Origin: Burkholderiaceae bacterium | GTDB taxonomy: Bacteria; Pseudomonadota; Gammaproteobacteria; Burkholderiales; Burkholderiaceae_A | Assembly (NCBI GenBank): GCA_018402635.1 | Contig: JAGYIP010000005.1 | Coordinates: 372,001 to 436,000, forward strand | DNA length: 64,000 nt | Reading direction: 5' to 3' | In this document: piece by piece, positions 8,588 to 17,750 of the stretch | Layout: each line of letters begins with the position of its first letter | How positions within the stretch are numbered: the first letter of the stretch is position 1 | Program-made: the position numbers and the translations under genes | The notes under the pieces: model-generated | The model's input: only the letters and a program-made list of their open reading frames with translations | What the model was told of the DNA's origin: nothing | Database searches by the model: none

Positions 8588-9785
8588 CTAGAAACGGTAG
8601 GGGAAAAAATCAAGCAGATCGCCTGGCGCAACGCTTGCGCCTGCGGGTACTCGCACCAAGCCATGGGATTGCGCCAAGGACGAAAGAATATGGGAGTCTT
8701 GCCGCGCATGGATCTGCAGATTGCCCTGAGGGTCAATGCCTCCCCGAAGAAACTCCTCGCGTGAATCAGGGCTAGGCCAGTGAAAGCCAGCCGGTAGCCT
8801 AACCTTGAGTTGCGTGGGCGCGCGTTCACCTTCCAATCGCCGAACAATCAGCTGCCCGAGTACAAAAAAAGTGACCCAGGCTGAGACAGGGTTGCCTGGA
8901 AGGCCTACGAAGTAACAATCTCCGATCTGACCAAAAGCAAAAGGTTTACCGGGCTTCATCGCAAGCTTCCACAGGCTGAGCCGCCCAAGCGCACTGACTG
9001 CCGCCTTGACATGGTCTTCCTCGCCCACCGAGACACCGCCGCAGGTGAGAACCAGATCGTGGCTTTCGCTGGCCTCTGCCAGTGCCTCTCGGGTGAGCTC
9101 GGCCTTGTCTTGCAGACACCCAAGGTCGGTCACATACAGCCCGAGATGGCGAAACCAGGCACGCATCATGGGTCGATTGCTGTCAAAAATTTGTCCTGGC
9201 CTAGGCTCTTCTCCGGGCTGAACGAGCTCATCACCGGTGGAAAAAAGGGCGACACGCGGTCGACGAGTGACATGAACCTGCTCAATGCCTATTGAGGCTA
9301 AAAGCCCGACATCGGCCGAACCCAGCCGATGGCCCGACTCAAAGAGCTGCTGCCCCGGTTGCAGATCGGCGCCTGATTGCCTTACAAACTGCCCCCTTGC
9401 CTCGGGCTGTTTAACGGGCCGCGCAAAAAGCTGGCCTTCACGCTGCTCGGTCTGCACGTCTTCTTGCATAACAACCGTATCGGCCCCAGCAGGAATGGGG
9501 GCGCCCGTAAAAATTCGCGCCAAAGCCCCGGGGGTAAGCGCAGAGGGGTTCGAGCCCGCCGGGACCCGCATGGCCACAGGCAAAAATGAGTGGGACTGAA
9601 AGTCATCGAAGCGTCCCGCGTAACCGTCCATCTGGCTGTTGGCAAAGGCAGGCACAGCCATGGGAGATACTGGGTTTGAGGCAAGCACCCTGCCCGATGC
9701 CTGGCTGACTTCGACATACTCGGTGCCCGCAACAAAGCCAATCTCAGCAAGTATCTGTTGAAGGGCCTCGGCAGACAGGAGTCAC
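8588..9785 (-). CDS. moeA: Molybdopterin molybdenumtransferase MoeA, start region disturbed
   Basis: MoeA inserts molybdate into adenylated molybdopterin. Clear motifs are NSQMDGYAGRF, GAPIPAGADTVVMQED, STGDELVQPGE, CGGVSVGEEDHVK and GLPGNPVSAWV. The first good start in the main frame is a GTG at 9688, but family-like sequence (LSAEALQQILAEIGF) continues upstream in frame to about 9778. Only a CTG at 9778 could start it there. A GTG at 9785 is one base out of frame; removing one C at about 9778-9779 would give a start reading MTLSAEALQQIL, as expected. The full protein would then be about 398 residues, the normal MoeA size. Either a rare CTG start or a one-base insertion is possible. The gene follows thrC after 12 bases if the GTG is used. 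Confidence 0.85.
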
Positions 9786-9797
9786 GTCTACCCCGCC

Positions 9798-11246
9798 TTA
9801 AGAGGCTACCAGGGCATGCTGGCGAATGAATTCCTTAAGGGCCTCAACGTCTTGGCTCATAGGCTCGGTGCGCTGCGGACGGCGCTCCATGGCTTGTAGC
9901 TCGGCTGACTTGGGAACGGGCTTGTCTAAGGCCTCAAGAATGACCTCCTCGAACTTAACAGGCAGGGCGGTTTCCAGACAGACCATGGGGACCGGTGGAC
10001 GAAGAAACTGCTGGGCCACGAAAAGGCCATCGGCCGTATGCGGGTCGACCATACGATTAAAACGGTCGTGCATCTTACGAATGGTCTCAATCCGCGCAGC
10101 ATGATGGCTTGCCCCTGAGACCAGACCCGTTTGGGCAATGCCCGACCAGGCCGACGTCCCTGCTAGATGAAACTCTCCCTGGCTTGCAAGCTCCGACCAG
10201 AGGCTGGCAAGCCTCTGAGGGTCACGACCAACCAGATCGAAAACATAACGCTCAAAGTTCGAGGCCTTCGAAATGTCCATCGATGGGCTTGAGGTGATGA
10301 AGGTCTCCGCACTTTTTCGCGGTCGGTAACGACCTGTTCGGAAAAACTCATCAAGTACGTTGTTCTCATTGGTTGCTACGACAAGCTGCCCAATGGGAAG
10401 GCCCATGGACCTGGCCACATGGCCAGACAAGACGTTTCCAAAGTTACCCGAAGGCACGCAGAAATCAACCGGGTCGCCATAACGAAGCCCGAAGGCGTTC
10501 ACGGCCTGAAAATAGCCGGTGAAGTAATAGACCACCTGGGCAGTAATGCGTGCCCAGTTGATCGAGTTGACCGTCCCAATGCGCATGCTCGACTTAAACG
10601 CCAGGTCGGCCGAGACGGCCTTCACCATGTCTTGGCAGTCGTCAAAAGAACCCTTGACCGTTAGATTGTGGATATGCGGTTCTTGCAGGCAGTACATCTG
10701 CGCCTTCTGGAACTGGCTCATACGCCCTTCGGGCGAGAGCATGAAGACTGAAATGGACTGCTTGTCGCGCATGGCGTACTCGGCGGAGCTGCCGGTATCG
10801 CCCGAGGTTGCTCCAAGGATGTTGAGGGTCTGACCCTTTTGCTTAAGCTGATACTCAAAGAGCTGGCCCAAGAGCTGCATTGCCATATCTTTAAAGGCCA
10901 TGGTGGGCCCGTTGGAGAGCTCAAGCAGGGCAAGCCGACTGTGCGCAGCCTCTTGCAGAACAGTAAGAGGCGCAATGGCTGGATGCCCAAACTTCTGTTC
11001 GGTGTAGGCGTTTGCGGCAAGGCTCTGCAACGTTTCAAGGCTCAGGTCATCGGCAAAGGCATGCACGACCTTGGCCGCAAGCTGCGGATAGGTCAGCTGA
11101 CTGAGCGACTGAATTGCCTCAGCCGACCATTGGGGTATGGCCTGCGGAAAAGCAAGCCCGCCATCATGGGCAAGGCCCTCTAGAAGAATGTCGGTGAAGG
11201 ACCCCATCGCACTGGAGCTGCGGGTCGATACATACTGCATCGTCAT
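9798..11246 (-). CDS. thrC: Threonine synthase
   Basis: ThrC converts O-phosphohomoserine to threonine using pyridoxal phosphate. It has 482 residues, typical of the longer bacterial class. The PLP lysine is in GPTMAFKDMAMQ. ILGATSGDTGSSAEYAM, CVPSGNFGNVLSG and VATNENNVL line the cofactor site in this family. It lies 11 bases downstream of hom on the same strand, so both steps after homoserine formation can be co-expressed. An in-frame Met two residues downstream is an equally good start. Confidence 0.96.
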   Translation of the reverse strand: MTMQYVSTRSSSAMGSFTDILLEGLAHDGGLAFPQAIPQWSAEAIQSLSQLTYPQLAAKVVHAFADDLSLETLQSLAANAYTEQKFGHPAIAPLTVLQEAAHSRLALLELSNGPTMAFKDMAMQLLGQLFEYQLKQKGQTLNILGATSGDTGSSAEYAMRDKQSISVFMLSPEGRMSQFQKAQMYCLQEPHIHNLTVKGSFDDCQDMVKAVSADLAFKSSMRIGTVNSINWARITAQVVYYFTGYFQAVNAFGLRYGDPVDFCVPSGNFGNVLSGHVARSMGLPIGQLVVATNENNVLDEFFRTGRYRPRKSAETFITSSPSMDISKASNFERYVFDLVGRDPQRLASLWSELASQGEFHLAGTSAWSGIAQTGLVSGASHHAARIETIRKMHDRFNRMVDPHTADGLFVAQQFLRPPVPMVCLETALPVKFEEVILEALDKPVPKSAELQAMERRPQRTEPMSQDVEALKEFIRQHALVAS

Positions 11247-11257
11247 AAGGCTAAATC

Positions 11258-12574
11258 CTAGGCAAGGTCTTCTACGCGTAAGGTAATGGGTTCATTCAGA
11301 ACCGAGGGTAGCTGCACCATTCTGGAAATGGCAAGACGAAGGCTACGCTCGATGCAGCGATGGGTAAGAAGCACAACCTCGGCCTCTTGCACACCTTGCT
11401 GGGGCGCCCTCTGAACGAAGGCGTCAATTGAGATGCCGCCGTCTGCCAAAACCCGCGTGATATCAGCAAGCACACCAGGCTGATCGAGAACCCGCAGCCG
11501 AATATAAAAACCTGTCTCGCAGTCGGCGATTGGAAGGACGGTAAGGTCTTGAAGATGCTCTGGCTGAAAGGACAACATAGGAACCGAGGTTGTCTGGCCC
11601 GAACTTGCATTGAGCCTTGCAAGGTCGACAAGATCGGCAATAACCGCGCTGGCCGTTGGCTCTGAGCCCGCACCCTTGCCGTAGTAAAGGGTCTGGCCTA
11701 CCGCATCACCTTTAACGAGCACCGCATTCATGGCGCCCTCCACATTGGCAAGAAGCTGCCGACTGGGAACCAGTGTGGGATGCACGCGCAGTTCGACCCC
11801 ACTTTCCCGACGCCGTGTCAGCCCGACAAGCTTGATTCGGTAACCGAGTTGCTCGGCATAGGCAATGTCTTGCGAGCTCAACTTTGAAATGCCTTCAATA
11901 TGCGCCGCCTGAAAATTAACGGGCATGCCAAAGGCTAATGAGGCAATGAGGGTAATCTTGTGGGCCGCATCAACGCCTTCAATATCAAAGGTGGGATCGG
12001 CCTCGGCATAGCCCAAGGCCTGAGCCTGAGACAGAGCCTCCTCAAAAGAAAGCGCCTTGTCGCGCATCTCGGAGAGAATAAAGTTGGTGGTGCCATTAAT
12101 AATGCCTGCAACCCATTCAATACGATTTGCAGTGAGGCCCTCACGCAGCGCCTTAATAATGGGAATGCCCCCCGCAACGGCCGCTTCAAACCCAATGGTG
12201 ACGCCCGCCTTCTGAGCCCGGTCAAACAGATCCCGGCCATGGACGGCCAGCAAGGCCTTGTTTGCCGTGACCACCGAGCAGCCTTGGCCGATGGCCGCGA
12301 GAACAAATTCGCGCGCAAATCCATAGCCGCCAATAAGCTCCACCACCACATCGGGTTTAAGCTCGCGCAGCATCACCATGGCATCGGAAAAGACAGGGCA
12401 TTGACCCTGACTCAGTGCCGTCGCCTTCTGAAGGTCGAGGTCTGCAAGCCCTACAAGCTCAACAGAGCGGCCCGAGCGTTGCTGGATAATCTCGGCATTT
12501 CTTGTTAGGACCGTATGAACCCCGGTGCCCACGGTACCAAGCCCTGCGAGGGCAACTCGTAACGACTGAGGCAT
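11258..12574 (-). CDS. hom: Homoserine dehydrogenase
   Basis: Hom reduces aspartate semialdehyde to homoserine, the branch point to threonine and methionine. The 438-residue protein has an N-terminal Rossmann motif GLGTVGTGV, the substrate segment VVTANKALLA, GGIPIIKALREGL and the catalytic-domain signature GIINGTTNFILSEM. A C-terminal ACT domain (LRVLDQPGVLADITRVL) suggests feedback control by an amino acid, usually threonine. The start codon overlaps the aminotransferase stop (TAATG). Confidence 0.96.
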   Translation of the reverse strand: MPQSLRVALAGLGTVGTGVHTVLTRNAEIIQQRSGRSVELVGLADLDLQKATALSQGQCPVFSDAMVMLRELKPDVVVELIGGYGFAREFVLAAIGQGCSVVTANKALLAVHGRDLFDRAQKAGVTIGFEAAVAGGIPIIKALREGLTANRIEWVAGIINGTTNFILSEMRDKALSFEEALSQAQALGYAEADPTFDIEGVDAAHKITLIASLAFGMPVNFQAAHIEGISKLSSQDIAYAEQLGYRIKLVGLTRRRESGVELRVHPTLVPSRQLLANVEGAMNAVLVKGDAVGQTLYYGKGAGSEPTASAVIADLVDLARLNASSGQTTSVPMLSFQPEHLQDLTVLPIADCETGFYIRLRVLDQPGVLADITRVLADGGISIDAFVQRAPQQGVQEAEVVLLTHRCIERSLRLAISRMVQLPSVLNEPITLRVEDLA

Positions 12575-13794
12575 TAGTCGGCTCCCTCTTCTGTTGTGTC
12601 TTTGGGGACTTCCAGAAGGCCATCCCTTCGGAACATCTCTTTTATGCCGCGCACGGCCTGACGAATTCGATGCTCGTTTTCGATAAGCGCGAAACGCACG
12701 TGGGTGTCGCCATAATCACCAAACCCGATGCCAGGTGAGACCGCAACCTTGGCCTCAATGAGTAGCTTTTTAGCAAACTCCAAGGACCCCATTGCCTGGT
12801 AATCGGCGGGAATGCGCGCCCAGATGTACATGGATGCCTTGGGAATATCGATTGGCCAGCCCGCCTCAATAAGGCCCTTTGCCAGGACATCGCGCCGGCG
12901 CTGGTACTTAAGTCGAACCTCTTCGACACACTCCTGAGGCCCCTCAAGTGCAATAACGGAGGCCACCTGAATGGGCGTGAAGGTTCCGTAGTCGTGATAG
13001 CTTTTTATTCGTGCAAGGGCATTTACAAGCTCAGAATTGCCCACCATAAAACCAATACGCCAGCCCGCCATGTTGTAGGACTTGCTTAGCGTAAAGAACT
13101 CCACGGCCACGTCGCGCGCGCCAGGCACCTGCATGATGGAGGGCGCCTTGTAGCCATCGAAACCAATGTCGGCATAGGCAAGGTCGTGCACCACAAGAAT
13201 GTCATGCTCTTTGGCCAGGGCAACCACACGCTCAAAGAAATGAAGGTCAACACATTGCGCAGTGGGGTTGCTTGGAAAACCAAGAATCATCATTTTGGGC
13301 CGAGGTAACGACTCACGAATGGCCCGCTCGAGCTCCTCAAAAAAATCAACCTCTGCCGTCATGCGCACCGAGCGAATGTCTGCCCCGGCAATAATGGCGC
13401 CGTAAATATGAATGGGGTAGGACGGGTTGGGCACCAGCACAGTGTCGCCGCGGTCGAGGGTGGCAAGCATAAGGTGAGCGAGGCCCTCTTTCGAGCCAAT
13501 AGTGACAATGGCCTCTTTGTCAGAGTCAAGATCAACCCCATAGCGGTTCTTGTACCAGCCCGTTATGGCCCTACGAAGCCTGGGTATGCCCTTTGAGACC
13601 GAATACCCATGGGTATGGTCTTTACGGGCAACCTCCACCAGCTTCTCAACGATATGCGCAGGGGTGGGCCCATCGGGGTTGCCCATGCTCATGTCGATAA
13701 TGTCCTCGCCGCGTCGTCGGGCCGCCATCTTGAGCTCGCCCGTAATGTTGAAAACATAGGGTGGCAGGCGCTGGATACGAGAAAAGGTCTTCAT
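12574..13794 (-). CDS. PLP-dependent aminotransferase, alanine type (AlaC/AlaA-like)
   Basis: This 406-residue class I/II aminotransferase shows [11 protein letters not shown]-like residues near the N-terminus ([14 protein letters not shown]), the PLP-binding [24 protein letters not shown] and the Schiff-base lysine in [18 protein letters not shown]. Burkholderiales relatives sit directly upstream of hom and are annotated as alanine transaminases that supply alanine from pyruvate and glutamate. It is the first gene of the run to thrC, divergent from the Mth938-like gene with a 97-base gap. Substrate specificity is inferred. Confidence 0.85.
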   Translation of the reverse strand: MKTFSRIQRLPPYVFNITGELKMAARRRGEDIIDMSMGNPDGPTPAHIVEKLVEVARKDHTHGYSVSKGIPRLRRAITGWYKNRYGVDLDSDKEAIVTIGSKEGLAHLMLATLDRGDTVLVPNPSYPIHIYGAIIAGADIRSVRMTAEVDFFEELERAIRESLPRPKMMILGFPSNPTAQCVDLHFFERVVALAKEHDILVVHDLAYADIGFDGYKAPSIMQVPGARDVAVEFFTLSKSYNMAGWRIGFMVGNSELVNALARIKSYHDYGTFTPIQVASVIALEGPQECVEEVRLKYQRRRDVLAKGLIEAGWPIDIPKASMYIWARIPADYQAMGSLEFAKKLLIEAKVAVSPGIGFGDYGDTHVRFALIENEHRIRQAVRGIKEMFRRDGLLEVPKDTTEEGAD

Positions 13795-13891
13795 GAAGGT
13801 CTTTGTTTTATTAAGGAATGAGGGAAACAGTAACTTTAGCCTAGTCCGGGCCTGCTCAAAAATTCATAAAAACCTGCTAGATTGGAGTTTC

Positions 13892-14317
13892 ATGGGCGCA
13901 AAACTACAGCCTGACTTACTAGGTGCACGGTACCAAATCACCGGCCTTGAAAGCGGCTTTATTGCTGTTAACGGCCAGCAGTGGTTCGAACCCATTGTGC
14001 TAAGCGGTTCTCTAGCGCCCGGGCCCTGGGTTGTGTCCGTCGACGAGTCCCTGCAGCCCAGTCATTTTCAGAGTCTTATTGGTCACGAGCCCGACATCTT
14101 GTTAATTGGCACCGGAGCCCAGCAGGTCTTTGTCCACCCGAGCATCTGGACCGAGGCCTGCCGAGAGGCCTCGGTGGGCATTGAGTTCATGACAAGTGCA
14201 GCCGCCTGTCGCACCTTCAACCTACTGGCATCTGAGAACCGTCGCGTGGTCTTGGCCACGCTTCTTCCCGGGGCGCAGGCCCCCTATTGGCAACCTGGCA
14301 ATCTCGTAAAGGAGTAA
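13892..14317 (+). CDS. Mth938-like domain protein (DUF498 family)
   Basis: This 141-residue protein belongs to the Mth938/DUF498 family, whose bacterial members have no assigned reaction. The central pattern HEPDILLIGTGAQQVFVHPSI and the later GIEFMTSAAACRTFNLLASE with ENRRVV are typical of the family fold. The ATG at 13892 is chosen because the family begins there; the open frame continues upstream into the promoter gap and over the aminotransferase start. It lies 7 bases before bcp, a pairing seen in many betaproteobacteria. Confidence 0.8.
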   Translation: MGAKLQPDLLGARYQITGLESGFIAVNGQQWFEPIVLSGSLAPGPWVVSVDESLQPSHFQSLIGHEPDILLIGTGAQQVFVHPSIWTEACREASVGIEFMTSAAACRTFNLLASENRRVVLATLLPGAQAPYWQPGNLVKE

Positions 14318-14324
14318 AGCAGCT

Positions 14325-14804
14325 ATGCCCAGTGAGAACTTTCCCGATGTTGGCGATCTTCTACCCGACCTGCCCATTGCAACCAATTTAGGGGCGGCGC
14401 GGCTTTCGAACTACCTTGGGCACCAGCTTGTTATCTATTTCTACCCCAAGGACGACACGCCTGGATGCACCGTCGAAGGGCTCGACTTCAGCCGCCTTCA
14501 TGCTGAGTTTCTAAAAGCAGACACCCAGGTGCTTGGGGTCTCCCGTGACAGCCTCAAAAGCCACGAGCGTTTTATTGCAAAACACAGCCTGAGCTTTGCC
14601 TTGGCCTCTGACCCCGATGAACAGCTCTGCCTCGCCTTTCATGTCATGAAAGAGAAGTCGATGTATGGCAAGACTGTTCGCGGCATCGAACGCAGCACTT
14701 TTCTTGTCGATACCCAGGGAGTGGTTCGTTCGGCATGGCGCGCAGTCAAGGTTCCCGGACATGCCGAGCTGGTTCTTGCTGCTGCTCGTTCACTTAACGC
14801 ATAA
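14325..14804 (+). CDS. bcp: Thiol peroxidase / peroxiredoxin, Bcp (PrxQ) family
   Basis: Bcp reduces hydrogen peroxide and organic hydroperoxides in the cytosol. The 159-residue thioredoxin-fold protein has the peroxidatic cysteine in DDTPGCTVEG (Cys48) and the supporting VIYFYPKDD. The usual resolving cysteine five residues later (CTxExC) is replaced by Leu-Asp here. Another cysteine occurs at about residue 109 (DEQLCLAF). It may therefore work as a one-cysteine or atypical enzyme. It is probably cotranscribed with the preceding Mth938-like gene. Confidence 0.92.
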   Translation: MPSENFPDVGDLLPDLPIATNLGAARLSNYLGHQLVIYFYPKDDTPGCTVEGLDFSRLHAEFLKADTQVLGVSRDSLKSHERFIAKHSLSFALASDPDEQLCLAFHVMKEKSMYGKTVRGIERSTFLVDTQGVVRSAWRAVKVPGHAELVLAAARSLNA

Positions 14805-14851
14805 CCCAACACCCAACACCTCCTCTGATCCTTTGAATAAAGCCAGCAAAC

Positions 14852-16555
14852 ATGCCCTTACCTAAAGCCCCAACAAAGCCTGCCAGCCTTCTTGAAGCCG
14901 ACGATACCCTGCTTGCCAAATCCCCTTTACGCGGGCCAATCAAACCTAAACTTCTTGCTGCCGAACCGGCTGAGCCCCGTCAATCGTCAGCCGCTGCGGT
15001 CGCTGAAAAGGCCTCGGGCCGAGCCCTTCAGCCCTTGCCTGCTGAAGCAAGGCCGATGGGCCAGCCGGTTGCTCGACCTGGTTATTCCCGCACTGGCACT
15101 CGGAATGGGGCAACAAGGCCCAGGCAGACAGCCCTGGTAAGCAGCCGGCAGTCCAGCTCGGCAGCGCCAAAGCTTTTTGTCCTTGATACCAACGTGCTTA
15201 TGCACGACCCCTCAAGCCTGTTCCGGTTTCAAGAGCATGACGTCTACCTTCCCATGATGACCCTTGAGGAGCTTGACGGACACAAGAAGGGCCTCTCAGA
15301 AGTCTCGCGTCACGTGCGGCAGGTTTCAAGAAGCCTCGACTCCCTTATTGAGGCGCTTCCTGAGGCCTCCCGTCACTGCCTGTCCGATGGCATCCCACTT
15401 GCAAGCATTGGGCACTCCGACGCCACGGGACGGCTCTTCTTTCAGACCGAGCCTCTGGCAATTGAGCCCATTGCCGGGCTTGCAACAGGCAAGGCCGACA
15501 ACCAGATTCTGGGTGTGGTGCGTGCGCTTGCTCAGCTCCATCCCGATCGTGATGTTGTTCTTGTCTCCAAAGACATCAACATCCGCATCAAGGCCCATGC
15601 CCTGGGCATGTTTGCGGAAGACTACTTTAACGACCAGGTTATTGACGATGCTGACCTGCTCTACACCGGGAGCATGGCCCTGCCTCAGGACTTCTGGGAG
15701 ACCCACGGCAAGAACATGGAGTCTTGGCAACAGGCGGGCACCACCTATTACAGGGTGGCGGGCCCCTTATGCTCTGGGCTGCATCTAAACGAGTTTGTCT
15801 ACGAAGACGGCGAACGTCCGTTGCACGCCATTGTGCAAGAAATTCGTGGGCAGACGGCCACCCTGCGAGTGTTGCGTGACTATGCGCACACCAAGAACGC
15901 AATCTGGGGCATCGTGGCAAGAAACCGCGAGCAGAACTTTGCACTCAGCCTTCTCATGAACCCGGACATCGACTTTGTAACCTTGCTTGGCCAGGCCGGT
16001 ACGGGCAAGACCCTGCTTGCCCTTGCAGCAGGCCTTGCACAGACCCTTGAGACCAAGCTTTACAGCGAAATTATCGTCACGCGTGCCACCGTGCCTATAG
16101 GCGATGACATTGGCTTTCTTCCCGGAACGGAAGAAGAAAAAATGCAGCCCTGGATGGGGGCCTTTGAAGACAACCTTGAAGTGCTTAACCGTGGGTTGGA
16201 GGCGGGAGGCGACTGGGGCCGGTCGGCTGCCTCCGACCTAATTCGCAGTCGCATCAAAATTAAGTCGATGAACTTTATGCGTGGCCGTACCTTTATTAAC
16301 AAGTTTCTTATTATTGATGAGGCTCAGAACCTAACACCTAAGCAGATGAAGGCCCTTATTACCCGGGCGGGGCCTGGCACCAAGGTTGTCTGCATGGGCA
16401 ACATTGCGCAGATTGACTCACCCTACCTCACCGAGGGTTCATCGGGTCTCACCTACACCGTGGATAGGTTTAAGGGCTGGGAACATGGGGGCCATGTGAC
16501 CCTGCAAAGGGGCGAGCGCTCGAGGCTTGCCGACTTCGCCACCGAAGCGCTTTAA
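14852..16555 (+). CDS. PIN domain plus PhoH ATPase (PhoH2-like)
   Basis: This 567-residue protein combines an N-terminal PIN nuclease domain and a C-terminal PhoH P-loop ATPase. Such proteins are thought to be RNA-acting helicase-nucleases. Residues 1-105 are low-complexity, Ala/Pro/Arg-rich. The PIN domain starts at KLFVLDTNVLMHD (107-119), with acidic residues in LEELDGHKKG and VVLVSKDINIRIKA. PhoH Walker A is GQAGTGKT (380-387). Walker B is FLIIDEAQNLTPKQMK, followed by a sensor-like GNIAQIDSPYL. It is followed by two tRNA genes on the other strand. Confidence 0.92.
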   Translation: MPLPKAPTKPASLLEADDTLLAKSPLRGPIKPKLLAAEPAEPRQSSAAAVAEKASGRALQPLPAEARPMGQPVARPGYSRTGTRNGATRPRQTALVSSRQSSSAAPKLFVLDTNVLMHDPSSLFRFQEHDVYLPMMTLEELDGHKKGLSEVSRHVRQVSRSLDSLIEALPEASRHCLSDGIPLASIGHSDATGRLFFQTEPLAIEPIAGLATGKADNQILGVVRALAQLHPDRDVVLVSKDINIRIKAHALGMFAEDYFNDQVIDDADLLYTGSMALPQDFWETHGKNMESWQQAGTTYYRVAGPLCSGLHLNEFVYEDGERPLHAIVQEIRGQTATLRVLRDYAHTKNAIWGIVARNREQNFALSLLMNPDIDFVTLLGQAGTGKTLLALAAGLAQTLETKLYSEIIVTRATVPIGDDIGFLPGTEEEKMQPWMGAFEDNLEVLNRGLEAGGDWGRSAASDLIRSRIKIKSMNFMRGRTFINKFLIIDEAQNLTPKQMKALITRAGPGTKVVCMGNIAQIDSPYLTEGSSGLTYTVDRFKGWEHGGHVTLQRGERSRLADFATEAL

Positions 16556-16574
16556 ACCAATGAAGCCAAGTAAA

Positions 16575-16650
16575 TGGCGTCCCCTAGGGGATTCGAACCC
16601 CTGTACTCACCGTGAAAGGGTGATGTCCTAGGCCTCTAGACGAAGGGGAC
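16575..16650 (-). tRNA. tRNA-Glu (anticodon TTC)
   Basis: A 76-base cloverleaf reads GTCCCCTTCGTCTAGAGG at its 5' end on the minus strand. Its anticodon stem ATCACCCT... CGGTGA holds the loop with TTC, GGTTCGAATCC forms the T arm, and the 7-base acceptor stem closes with an encoded CCA. The gene lies between phoH and tRNA-Ala. Confidence 0.97.
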
Positions 16651-16706
16651 TAGAGTGGAACCTGATGATAAAACAGTTCCGTGAACTACGTTAATGCCAC
16701 GTTTTT

Positions 16707-16782
<76 letters not shown>

Positions 16783-16866
16783 AATCAACAACATGGCAAA
16801 CCGCGAACTATAAAGAAACTCTGACGCATTGTCTAGCTGACTTTAGCACCATGCTAGGATCTTTCC

Positions 16867-17731
16867 ATGCCTGCCCAGTTAATTGACGGAAAGAGTCTTG
16901 CCGAAACCCTACGCCAACAGGTCGGCTCGCGTGCCGCGCATTTTTTAAGCCTGCATGGGCGTGCACCAGGGCTCACGGTTGTTCTGGTAGGAAACAACCC
17001 CGCCTCCGAGGTCTATGTTCGTCACAAGGTTGCGGCCTGCGAAAAGGCTGGTATTGCCTCGCAGCTTATAAGGCTTGATGCATCGTGTTCAAGTGAGACC
17101 CTGCTTGAGCAAATTGAGCCGCCTGAATAAGGATCGGACTGTCGACGGCATTCTGGTACAGCTGCCCCTGCCCAAGCACATTGCAGAGAAAACAATCATT
17201 CAGGCCATTGCGCCCGGCAAAGATGTGGATGGGTTTCATCCAGTTAATGCAGGTGCTCTTTTCACGGGCCAGCCCTGCCTTAAGCCCTGCACCCCTCTGG
17301 GCGTAATGGTGATGCTTGAACACCACAACACCGCCTTGCGCGGAGCCGAGGCAGTGGTTGTGGGTGCAAGCAACATTGTAGGTAAGCCGCTTGCCATGAT
17401 GCTACTGCAGGCCGGGGCAACCGTCACCCTGTGCAACAGCAAAACCCAAAACCTCGAAGAAAAGACACGGCGCGCTGACATTTTGGTTGCGGCCGTTGGA
17501 CGGCCTGGACTTATTTCTGCCGAGATGGTCAAGCCCGGGGCCGTTGTAATTGATGTGGGTATCAACCGGCTTGAATCGGGGCAACTGGTGGGCGATGTCG
17601 ACTTTGATCGCGTCGCCAGAGTGGCGAAGGCCATTACCCCCGTGCCTGGCGGGGTTGGTCCCATGACCATTGCCATGCTTTTGCAAAATACTCTGGATGC
17701 GGCGGAATCCCTCGCCCCTTCGTCAACCTAA
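16867..17731 (+). pseudogene. folD: FolD bifunctional methylene-THF dehydrogenase/cyclohydrolase, frame broken once
   Basis: FolD interconverts methylene-, methenyl- and formyl-tetrahydrofolate. The first frame (16867-17130) covers the N-terminus with GLTVVLVGNNPASEVYVRHK, including the Tyr and Lys of the active site (YVxxK). It then hits a stop in EQIEPPE. The second frame continues with [42 protein letters not shown] (Rossmann) and [16 protein letters not shown]-type residues to 17731. Removing one G at about 17116 joins them to [14 protein letters not shown], exactly the family pattern, and restores about 287 residues. FolD is usually essential, so a sequence error is the simplest explanation. 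Confidence 0.9.
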
Positions 17732-17750
17732 ACGGCATCAAGACACTCTT

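Noticed and set aside
15326-15730. Open frames opposite phoH, ntrC and typA
   Set aside because: They are antisense shadows of well-conserved genes without start signals or recognizable products.
17110-17120. Programmed ribosomal frameshifting in folD and the other broken genes
   Set aside because: No slippery heptamer followed by a stem-loop is evident at folD, rpoZ or tatD, and the needed shifts differ in direction between genes. One-base sequence errors explain them more simply.
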